From Betaproteobacteria bacterium (GTDB lineage Bacteria; Pseudomonadota; Gammaproteobacteria; Burkholderiales; SG8-39), in the NCBI GenBank assembly GCA_005882235.1, contig VBCT01000176.1, positions 1 through 5,205 of the forward strand: a DNA stretch of 5,205 bases, written 5' to 3'. The notes under the pieces were generated by a model. It saw only the letters and a list, made by a program, of their open reading frames with translations. It was not told the origin of the DNA and ran no database searches. The position numbers were made by a program, and so were the translations under genes. Shown one piece after another: positions 1-5,205 of this stretch; positions within the stretch are counted from its first letter, which is position 1, and each line of letters starts with the position of its first letter.

Positions 1-1112
1 AATACCTGCCAAAGCCATTCGACGTTGACCAGGCGGTCGAGCTCATCCGTCGGGCACTAGGCGAGAGCGTGCGGGAGGGCGAAGCCGAGGAGTCGTTGCC
101 CGGTACGCCGGATATCCTCGGGCAAGCACAGTCGATGCAAGAGGTGTTCCGCGCAGTCGGCCGCTTGTCGCAGTCGAGCGCCACGGTCCTGATCACCGGC
201 GAGTCCGGAACAGGCAAGGAACTCGTGGCGCGAGCGTTGCACCGCCATAGCCCGCGCGCAGACAAACCATTCATCGCAATAAATACTGCGGCGATGCCAA
301 AAGACCTTCTAGAATCGGAGCTCTTCGGGCACGAGCGTGGTGCCTTCACGGGGGCGCAGGCTCTGCGACGGGGTCGCTTCGAGCAGGCCGAAGGCGGCAC
401 CCTGTTCCTGGATGAGATCGGCGACATGCCGGCCGAGCTGCAAACGCGCTTGCTGCGCGTGTTGTCTGACGGAACTTTCTATCGGGTTGGCGGCCATCAG
501 CCGATTCGCGCGAGTGTCCGCGTCATCGCCGCGACCAATCAAGACTTGGAAGCGCGGGTTCGCGAAGGCCTGTTTCGCGAGGATCTGTATCACCGGCTGA
601 ATGTAATCAGGCTACGGCTGCCTTCGCTGCGCGAACGTCGCGAAGATATTCCGCTGCTTGCACGATACTTCCTCACGAAATCCGCGCGGGAGCTCGGTGT
701 AGAACCTAAGCGCCTGTCCGATTCAGCGATGGCTCACCTCTCGGCTCAGAATCTTGCCGGAAACGTCCGTCAGCTCGAAAATGTGTGTCACTGGCTTACC
801 GTGATGTCACCCACGCAGGTCATCGAGGTCGGCGATTTTCCACCGGAGCTCCGCGAGGATGCCGCAGCGCCCTCCGGCGAGTGGCTCGCGGCGCTGGCAC
901 GCGAAGCGGATCGCAGACTGGTAAACGGCGAAACGAACATCATGGAGGATCTCTCGAAGAGCTTCGAAAAAACGCTGATCGCAAAGGCCCTCGCGCATAC
1001 CGGCGGGCGACGCATCGAGGCGGCGGGTCGGCTCGGCATAGGCCGCAATACGATCACCCGCAAGATCGGTGAGCTGGGCATCGGAGATGGGACACTGACC
1101 GACGCGGAATAG
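1..1112 (+). CDS. ntrC: Nitrogen regulation response regulator NtrC (GlnG), 5'-truncated by the window edge
   Basis: This is a sigma-54-dependent activator of nitrogen-assimilation genes, normally phosphorylated by the sensor kinase NtrB. The reading frame is open from base 3, giving 369 visible residues; against roughly 470-500 for the family, about 100 or more are missing upstream, including the phosphorylated Asp. Visible residues 1-7 (YLPKPFD) are the end of the receiver domain with its conserved Lys. The AAA+ domain follows: Walker A GESGTGKE (66-73), the sigma-54-contacting GAFTGA loop (113-118), Walker B around LFLDE (Asp137, Glu138), and the FREDLYHRLN arginine-finger region (191-200). 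A GNVRQLEN sensor II segment closes the domain. The C-terminus (about 322-360) is a Fis-type helix-turn-helix (EAAGRLGIGRNTITRK). Similarity to enteric NtrC is continuous over the whole length, including the linker, which favours NtrC over other sigma-54 activators. The visible sequence has no frameshift. One oddity is the change of the usual (W/F)PGN to LAGN before NVRQLEN. NtrB would be expected just upstream, outside the window. Confidence 0.95.
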   Translation, partial: YLPKPFDVDQAVELIRRALGESVREGEAEESLPGTPDILGQAQSMQEVFRAVGRLSQSSATVLITGESGTGKELVARALHRHSPRADKPFIAINTAAMPKDLLESELFGHERGAFTGAQALRRGRFEQAEGGTLFLDEIGDMPAELQTRLLRVLSDGTFYRVGGHQPIRASVRVIAATNQDLEARVREGLFREDLYHRLNVIRLRLPSLRERREDIPLLARYFLTKSARELGVEPKRLSDSAMAHLSAQNLAGNVRQLENVCHWLTVMSPTQVIEVGDFPPELREDAAAPSGEWLAALAREADRRLVNGETNIMEDLSKSFEKTLIAKALAHTGGRRIEAAGRLGIGRNTITRKIGELGIGDGTLTDAE

Positions 1113-1138
1113 TCCGAGATACCATTCGGCGAGCCTAT

Positions 1139-1166
1139 TTGGAGATGTGATTCATGAAACTAGAAT
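1139..1166 (+). promoter_or_regulatory. Weak candidate sigma-70-like promoter for aceB
   Basis: TAGAAT at 1161-1166 matches the -10 consensus in five of six bases. TTGGAG at 1139-1144 matches the -35 consensus in three of six, with a 16-base gap. If used, transcription would begin near 1173, inside the left arm of the inverted repeat, and the first usable aceB start would be GTG 1201. The -35 match is poor, the -10 overlaps the possible ATG start at 1165, and such matches arise easily by chance. No sigma-54 (-24/-12) element was seen here. Confidence 0.15.
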
Positions 1167-1198
1167 GGTTCAGCGCAATATTCTTGAGAACGCGCTGA
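1154..1198 (+). CDS. Possible 14-codon leader peptide ORF ahead of aceB
   Basis: ATG at 1154 opens a 14-codon ORF (MKLEWFSAIFLRTR) ending at TGA 1196-1198, in a different frame from aceB. GGAG at 1141-1144 lies 9 bases upstream of this ATG, the best-placed Shine-Dalgarno sequence in the region. It sits only 2 bases from GTG 1147 and 20 from ATG 1165, so it serves those starts poorly. The stop falls two bases before the in-frame aceB codon GTG 1201, a spacing suited to translational coupling. The peptide contains no run of regulatory amino acids of the classical attenuator type and resembles nothing I know. It may be a chance ORF, or the trace of a shifted aceB start. Confidence 0.25.
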   Translation: MKLEWFSAIFLRTR

Positions 1199-2817
1199 AC
1201 GTGGCGTCTTCGATTGCCCCTCTAACGGCAACTCTTCCGGCAGGGGTTGAAATCCGCGCGCCCGCCTTGTTGGAGGCGGCACGGGTTCTGACACCCGCGG
1301 CCTTGACCTTCGTCGCGAAACTGCATCGCGCCTTCGAATCGCGCCGCCGGGACCTGCTCGCACGGCGCGCGGCGCGCCAAAGAGAATTTGACGCCGGCAA
1401 ATTCCCCGATTTCATTCCGGAAACCGCTCCGCTTCGCGCCAAGGAATGGACGATCGCACCGCAACCGAAAGATTTGCTGGACCGTCGCGTCGAGATCACC
1501 GGGCCGACCGACCGCAAAATGGTGATCAACGCGCTCAACTCGGGCGCCTCCACTTTCATGGCGGACTTCGAGGACGCCAACTGCCCGACCTGGGCCAACA
1601 TGATTGAAGGCCAGGTCAACCTCTGCGATGCCGTACGCGGGAGCATCAGTTTCGTACAAGAGGGAAAATCGTACCGGTTGAAGAACAAGGTGGCAGTTCT
1701 GATTCCGCGCCCGCGCGGCTGGCATCTGGATGAAAAACATCTACTTGTGGACGGAAAGCCCGTTTCGGGAGCGATATTCGACTTTGCGCTGTATTTCTTT
1801 CACAACGCCGAAGAACTGCTTGCACGCGGCACCGGGCCGTATTTCTACCTTCCGAAGATGGAGTCCCATCTCGAGGCGCGGCTTTGGAGCGACACTTTCA
1901 AATTCGCGCAGAGCGAATTGGGCGTGCCGCAGGGATCGATCAAGGCCACAGCACTGATCGAAACCGTGGTTGCGGCGTTCGAAATGGACGAAATTCTGTG
2001 GGAGCTGCGCGAGCACTCCGCCGGACTCAACATCGGTCGATGGGACTACATCTTTTCTTGCATCAAGAAGTTCCGCGCGAACCGGGGTTTCTGCCTCGCC
2101 GATCGCGCTCAGGTGACGATGACCGCGCCTTTCATGCGTGCGTACGCGTTGCTCCTCGTGAAGACCTGCCATCGCCGCGGAGCCCCGGCCATGGGCGGGA
2201 TGGCGGCGCAGATCCCGATCAAGAACGATCCTGCAGCCAACGAAGCTGCGCTCGCGAAGGTTCGCGAGGATAAGCTTCGCGAAGTGGCCGACGGTTGCGA
2301 CGGAACCTGGGTCGCGCACCCGGGTCTGGTGCCGATCGCAAAAGCCGTATTCGATGAGCACATGCCGCGCCCCAACCAATACGAGAAGCAGCGCCCGGAT
2401 GTAATTGTCGCCGCTAGAGACCTGCTCGACTTCCGGCCGGAAGGACCGATCACCGAAACCGGTTTGCGTAACAATATCTCAGTCGGTATCCAGTACTTGG
2501 GGGCTTGGCTCGCGGGTAACGGTTGCGTGCCCGTATTCAATCTGATGGAGGATGCGGCCACCGCAGAAATCTCGCGCTCTCAGATCTGGCAGTGGATGCG
2601 TTCTCCAAAAGGGGAGCTGCAAGACGGCCGCAAAGTCACCCAGGAACTGTTCAGAAGGCTGCTCGCCGAAGAATTGCCCAAGGTGAAGACCTACCTCGGT
2701 GACGAGGCGTGGAATGCCGGCAAATACGAGGAAGGCGCGAAGCTCTTCGACCGCATCACGACCGACGATCGCTACGTGGAGTTCCTTACTTTGCCGGCGT
2801 ACAACTACGTCGACTGA
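1165..2817 (+). CDS. aceB: Malate synthase A
   Basis: It condenses glyoxylate with acetyl-CoA and water to give malate and CoA, the second step of the glyoxylate bypass used for growth on acetate or fatty acids, in the cytoplasm. The compact A-type signature REHSAGLNIGRWDYIF lies at nt 2008-2055. The glyoxylate/Mg-site arginine region PRPRGWHL starts at nt 1705, and NLMEDAATAEISR at nt 2539-2577 carries the catalytic Asp (codon 2551). SGAIFDFALYFFHN and FYLPKMES also match enterobacterial AceB. The start is uncertain. ATG 1165 is used here (550 residues) but has no good ribosome site. GTG 1147 would give 556 residues with a GGAG only 2 bases away. GTG 1201 would give 538, closest to the usual length of about 530-545, and puts LTPAAL at the expected distance from the N-terminus. 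It follows ntrC closely, and its stop overlaps the end of the convergent hydroxylase gene. No isocitrate lyase gene is in the window. Confidence 0.96.
   Translation: MVQRNILENALNVASSIAPLTATLPAGVEIRAPALLEAARVLTPAALTFVAKLHRAFESRRRDLLARRAARQREFDAGKFPDFIPETAPLRAKEWTIAPQPKDLLDRRVEITGPTDRKMVINALNSGASTFMADFEDANCPTWANMIEGQVNLCDAVRGSISFVQEGKSYRLKNKVAVLIPRPRGWHLDEKHLLVDGKPVSGAIFDFALYFFHNAEELLARGTGPYFYLPKMESHLEARLWSDTFKFAQSELGVPQGSIKATALIETVVAAFEMDEILWELREHSAGLNIGRWDYIFSCIKKFRANRGFCLADRAQVTMTAPFMRAYALLLVKTCHRRGAPAMGGMAAQIPIKNDPAANEAALAKVREDKLREVADGCDGTWVAHPGLVPIAKAVFDEHMPRPNQYEKQRPDVIVAARDLLDFRPEGPITETGLRNNISVGIQYLGAWLAGNGCVPVFNLMEDAATAEISRSQIWQWMRSPKGELQDGRKVTQELFRRLLAEELPKVKTYLGDEAWNAGKYEEGAKLFDRITTDDRYVEFLTLPAYNYVD
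1168..1200 (+). repeat. Perfect 9-base inverted repeat at the aceB 5' end (candidate operator or leader hairpin)
   Basis: GTTCAGCGC at 1168-1176 is the exact reverse complement of GCGCTGAAC at 1192-1200, separated by 15 bases. Inside the spacer lies a smaller palindrome, TTCT-TG-AGAA (1181-1190), with nearly the same centre. As RNA, the arms could form a GC-rich 9-bp stem ending directly against GTG 1201, so it would hinder initiation there. As DNA, the two arms are centred 24 bases apart, a layout compatible with a dimeric regulator. If aceB instead starts at 1147 or 1165, the repeat lies within its first codons. There is no T-run after it, so it is not an intrinsic terminator. The repeat is directly visible; its function is inferred. 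Confidence 0.5.
2805..2817. other. Tail-to-tail overlap of aceB and the hydroxylase large-subunit gene
   Basis: The aceB stop TGA (2815-2817, + strand) and the large-subunit stop TAG (2807-2805, - strand) cross, so the two convergent coding regions share 13 bases. There is therefore no intergenic space for a terminator. Transcripts from either side must end inside, or read into, the opposite gene as antisense unless ended by Rho. I see no hairpin followed by a T-run near the junction on either strand. Confidence 0.9.
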
Positions 2818-4934
2818 CTTATCGCTGCGGCAATCCGCTCGTGCGTGAGCGGGAGATCGCGCACGCGCAAACCGAGCGCATGCGCCACCGCATTGGCGAT
2901 CGCCGCCGCCGTGGGACCCTGCGCGGCTTCTCCCGCGCCGACAGCGGGCAGCTCGGGGCGGTCGATCAGCTCGACTTCGACGGCCGGTACCTCGCTGAAC
3001 TTCAGGATTGGGTAATCCTCCCAGCCGAGGCTCGCGATGCCGCGTGCGTCGAGCTTTACCTGTTCCTTGAGGGTCCAGCTGGTCGACTGAATTGCGCCAC
3101 CCTCGATCTGATTGATCACGCCGTCCGGGTTGACAGCGAGCCCGACGTCGACCGCAAGGACCAGCCGATTCACGCGCACCTCGTGGTCGACCTCCACCTC
3201 GGCGATCGCTGCGCAGTAGGCGCCGAGATTCTTGTATTTCGCAAATCCGATGCCGTGACCTCGACCTTCGACGGGTTTCCACCCGTTCCACCCGGCCCGC
3301 CGCGCCGCCGCCTCGATCACCGCGCGGCCCCGCGGATCCTTGAGATGCCGCAGACGGAAGGCGAGGGCATCGATTTCCGCCGCCTGAGCGAGCTCGTCCA
3401 TGAAGGATTCGATCGCAAACACGTTGGCGTACGCACCCAGCGAGCGCAGCGCCGAGGTTCGCACCGGCATCTCGCGTACGTAGTGGTTGACCACGCGCTG
3501 GTTTGGAAAATCGTATATCGGAATCGCGTTACGGTCCGCCGCCCCCGAGGGGAGCGGCATGTTGATCGCCGAAGGTCGTTCATACGGTCTCGACAAGTGC
3601 CAGGCTGCGAGGAGCGCCGGATTATCCGCTCTGCCGGGTCTGCTGCTGTGGCCATTGCTCCAAAGCTCGTGCTCCCAATCGACGATATCGCCGTGGGCGT
3701 CGAGTGCCGCGCGCAAGCTCAGGGCCATGGCTGGACCGCACGGGGCCCACGCGAATTCGTCGTCTCGCATCCATTGCACCTGGACCGGGCGGCCGCCTGC
3801 CGCTCGCGCGAGCAGGGCTGCGTCGAGCGCGGCATCGTCCGCCCCGTTGTGCCCGTAGCAGCCCGCTCCTTCCGCATGCCGCACGATGATCGCATCCTCG
3901 CGCACCCCCAGAGCCAGCGCCAGGTCGCGGCGCAGATTGAAAATTCCCTGGCTGTGGCTCCATACCATGATCTTGCCGTCATCGATCTGGGCGATCGCGC
4001 AGGACGGTCCGATCGAGGCGTGCGATATATAGGGTTTGGTGTAGGACGCCTCGAGCACCTTCGTTGCGCGGGATTTCGCGTGGGCGTTTTCCTTCTCGTT
4101 GATGACGCGGTGCTCGGCCGCGTGCTCTTTGAGCCACGCATGCACGCCCCGGGGCGGCGGATCGACCTCTCTCCACGACGCTGTCAGCCGAAGGGCGCGC
4201 TGGGCCAAGATCGCCACATCCTCGCGCTCGGCAAGGACCCCGACAAAGCCGCCGTCGCGCACGATCGCCACAAGCCCCGGCATCGACTTGACCTTGCTGT
4301 CATCGAGCGAGATCAGCCCCGCGAAATCGTGCGGCGGACGAACTACGCGGCCGTAGAGCATTCCCGGCAGCGTCATGTCCTGAATGAAGCGAGGCCGGCC
4401 GGCGATCTTGTCGGGCAGATCGCGCCGCGGGGCAGGCCTGCCGACCACCCGGTAGTCGCGCAGCGATCTCAAGGCCGCTGTCTCGTCGATCTCGCGGTCG
4501 AACAGCGCGTCGTCCGCGCATTCCCAGAAGCTCGTGCGCCGGCCTGCCGTCCGCACGGTGCCGTCCGCTACCTGCAAATCGCGGGCCGATACGCCGAACC
4601 GCGCCGCAGCGCGCTCAAGGAGCAACGCGCGTGCCTGCGCGCAGGCGCGGCGTAGTGCGGCACCGGAATCCTGGATCGAGAGGCTGCCCGAAGTAACACC
4701 CTCGTCCGGACTCACCGCAGTGTCGGCGGGAACCATGCGGATGCGTTCCAGTGCGATCCCGAGCTCTTCAGCGGCGATCTGCGCGAGGGCCGTCAGGATA
4801 CCCTGGCCGATCTCGACTTTGCCGCTGTAGATCGAGACCGTGCCGTCGCGGTGCACGCGCAACCACTGCGAAAGTCTCGGGTTCTTCTCCAGGCTTCCGG
4901 GCCGCTTGAGTCCGGTTTCCGCAACGGTGTTCAT
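2805..4934 (-). CDS. Xanthine dehydrogenase family molybdopterin-binding large subunit (isoquinoline 1-oxidoreductase / nicotinate dehydrogenase B-like)
   Basis: This is the molybdenum-cofactor subunit (709 residues) of a two-subunit hydroxylase, a family that inserts water-derived oxygen into N-heterocycles or aldehydes and passes electrons to a [2Fe-2S] partner. An N-terminal cofactor-domain segment carries GKVEIGQG (38-45). An a/b hammerhead-like domain follows (about 155-260), then the main cofactor-binding domains with HASIGPSCAIA (305-315), GAGCYGHNGADD (356-367) and VRTSALRSLGAYANVFAIES (491-510). GAGEAAQGP contains the expected catalytic Glu (669). This order, with cofactor-domain sequence ahead of the hammerhead, is typical of IorB/NicB-like subunits and not of three-domain XdhB. 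No fused C-terminal cytochrome c domain (no CxxCH) is present, unlike NicB of Pseudomonas putida. I see no Tat (twin-arginine) signal peptide. ATG 4934 is chosen because AGGAA (4945-4941) lies 6 bases upstream; the gene starts 3 bases after the small-subunit stop, implying one operon. The substrate cannot be assigned. Confidence 0.93.
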   Translation of the reverse strand: MNTVAETGLKRPGSLEKNPRLSQWLRVHRDGTVSIYSGKVEIGQGILTALAQIAAEELGIALERIRMVPADTAVSPDEGVTSGSLSIQDSGAALRRACAQARALLLERAAARFGVSARDLQVADGTVRTAGRRTSFWECADDALFDREIDETAALRSLRDYRVVGRPAPRRDLPDKIAGRPRFIQDMTLPGMLYGRVVRPPHDFAGLISLDDSKVKSMPGLVAIVRDGGFVGVLAEREDVAILAQRALRLTASWREVDPPPRGVHAWLKEHAAEHRVINEKENAHAKSRATKVLEASYTKPYISHASIGPSCAIAQIDDGKIMVWSHSQGIFNLRRDLALALGVREDAIIVRHAEGAGCYGHNGADDAALDAALLARAAGGRPVQVQWMRDDEFAWAPCGPAMALSLRAALDAHGDIVDWEHELWSNGHSSRPGRADNPALLAAWHLSRPYERPSAINMPLPSGAADRNAIPIYDFPNQRVVNHYVREMPVRTSALRSLGAYANVFAIESFMDELAQAAEIDALAFRLRHLKDPRGRAVIEAAARRAGWNGWKPVEGRGHGIGFAKYKNLGAYCAAIAEVEVDHEVRVNRLVLAVDVGLAVNPDGVINQIEGGAIQSTSWTLKEQVKLDARGIASLGWEDYPILKFSEVPAVEVELIDRPELPAVGAGEAAQGPTAAAIANAVAHALGLRVRDLPLTHERIAAAISQST

Positions 4935-4937
4935 GCG

Positions 4938-5205
4938 CTATTCCTGAGCCGCACGCAACACTGCGCGCACCATTCGGTTGTGCGATCCGCAACGGCACAG
5001 GTTGCGGTCGAGCGCCTCGCGAACTTCGCGCTCAGTAGGCCTGGGATTTTTCGCTAAAAGCGCCGCGGCGCTGATCAGGATGCCGCTCGTGCAGTATCCG
5101 CATTGGGCTGCCTGCTCGGCGAGAAAGGCATGCTGCAAGGGGTGCAACTCGCGGCCTTCGCTCAAGCCTTCGACGGTAGTGATTCTCTTGCCCGCTGCTG
5201 CCCAC
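4938..5205 (-). CDS. [2Fe-2S] iron-sulfur small subunit of a xanthine dehydrogenase family hydroxylase, 5'-truncated by the window edge
   Basis: This electron-transfer subunit carries electrons from the molybdenum site of the large subunit to an external acceptor. The frame is open to the right edge, giving 88 visible residues of the usual 150-170. The N-terminal plant-ferredoxin-like domain and its four cluster cysteines lie outside the window. Visible are the interdomain sequence AAGKRITTVEGL (3-14), HPLQHAF, then QCGYC (Cys35, Cys38) and LCRCG (Cys70, Cys72). These are the four ligands of the [2Fe-2S] cluster in the C-terminal helical domain, nearest the molybdenum; Gln34 is the conserved residue next to the cofactor. 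The stop TAG lies 3 bases before the large-subunit ATG, so the two genes are surely co-transcribed. A TTG at 5165 lies well inside the conserved sequence and is not the true start. No FAD-subunit gene is seen downstream, which fits a two-subunit enzyme using a cytochrome or other acceptor. Confidence 0.95.
   Translation of the reverse strand, partial: WAAAGKRITTVEGLSEGRELHPLQHAFLAEQAAQCGYCTSGILISAAALLAKNPRPTEREVREALDRNLCRCGSHNRMVRAVLRAAQE
4941..4945 (-). promoter_or_regulatory. Ribosome binding site of the large-subunit gene
   Basis: Read on the minus strand, AGGAA lies six bases before ATG 4934 and inside the last sense codons of the small-subunit gene (CAG GAA TAG). The arrangement supports this start over downstream alternatives and suggests translational coupling of the two subunits. 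Confidence 0.7.

Noticed and set aside
1114..1129. CCGA...TCGG inverted repeat after the ntrC stop, as a terminator.
   Set aside because: The stem is only four base pairs, with an eight-base loop and no T-run after it.
1741..2379. A 212-codon minus-strand open frame inside aceB.
   Set aside because: The + strand frame is unambiguous malate synthase. The reverse frame shows no known motif and no start signal.
2479..3291. A 270-codon minus-strand open frame spanning the aceB / large-subunit junction.
   Set aside because: It is out of frame with the large subunit and antisense to aceB. Its Arg- and Gly-rich composition is that of a GC-rich shadow frame.
2709..4655. A 648-codon open frame on the + strand opposite the hydroxylase large subunit.
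   Set aside because: It is antisense to a clearly conserved gene. Its translation is rich in Arg, Asp, His and Val with no recognisable domain, as expected for a shadow frame in GC-rich DNA, and it begins inside aceB without a ribosome site.
2805..4934. Naming the large subunit as xdhB, iorB or nicB.
   Set aside because: Family motifs support the broad type only. The substrate is not readable from sequence, and the NicB cytochrome domains are missing.
1..5205. CRISPR array, tRNA, rRNA, transposase or phage genes.
   Set aside because: There are no regularly spaced direct repeats, no tRNA-like cloverleaf and no transposase or integrase motifs. The space is almost fully used by four conserved metabolic or regulatory genes.

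Overview
The window looks like a chromosomal segment of a GC-rich proteobacterium. The NtrC-type regulator and malate synthase A read most like betaproteobacterial versions, recognised from remembered family sequences and not from a search. There are four real protein genes, two of them cut by the window edges, with almost no non-coding space. I see no tRNA, rRNA, CRISPR array, insertion sequence or phage gene.

Left part (1-1112, + strand): the 3' two thirds of a nitrogen-regulation response regulator, NtrC/GlnG. It enters mid-gene at the very end of its receiver domain and runs through a complete sigma-54 AAA+ domain to a Fis-type DNA-binding helix-turn-helix. Middle part (about 1165-2817, + strand): a complete malate synthase A (aceB), the second enzyme of the glyoxylate bypass, starting within 34-88 bases of the ntrC stop with no visible terminator between them. 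The aceB 5' end is the most interesting non-coding spot. A perfect 9-base inverted repeat (1168-1176 / 1192-1200) abuts an in-frame GTG at 1201. The best-placed Shine-Dalgarno sequence there serves a 14-codon out-of-frame ATG ORF that runs through nearly the whole repeat and stops two bases before that GTG.

Right part (2805-5205, - strand): two genes of a xanthine-dehydrogenase-family molybdenum hydroxylase, transcribed right to left: a [2Fe-2S] small subunit (cut by the right edge), then after 3 bases the molybdopterin-binding large subunit. The large subunit is of the isoquinoline 1-oxidoreductase / nicotinate dehydrogenase B-like type. Its 3' end overlaps the 3' end of aceB tail to tail by 13 bases.

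Functionally, the window puts a nitrogen regulator beside a C2-carbon anaplerotic enzyme, facing a hydroxylase whose relatives act on N-heterocycles or aldehydes. A shared physiological role is only inference, because the hydroxylase operon is convergent and the substrate cannot be read from sequence. I found no convincing new biological system; the aceB leader arrangement is the best candidate for something undescribed.
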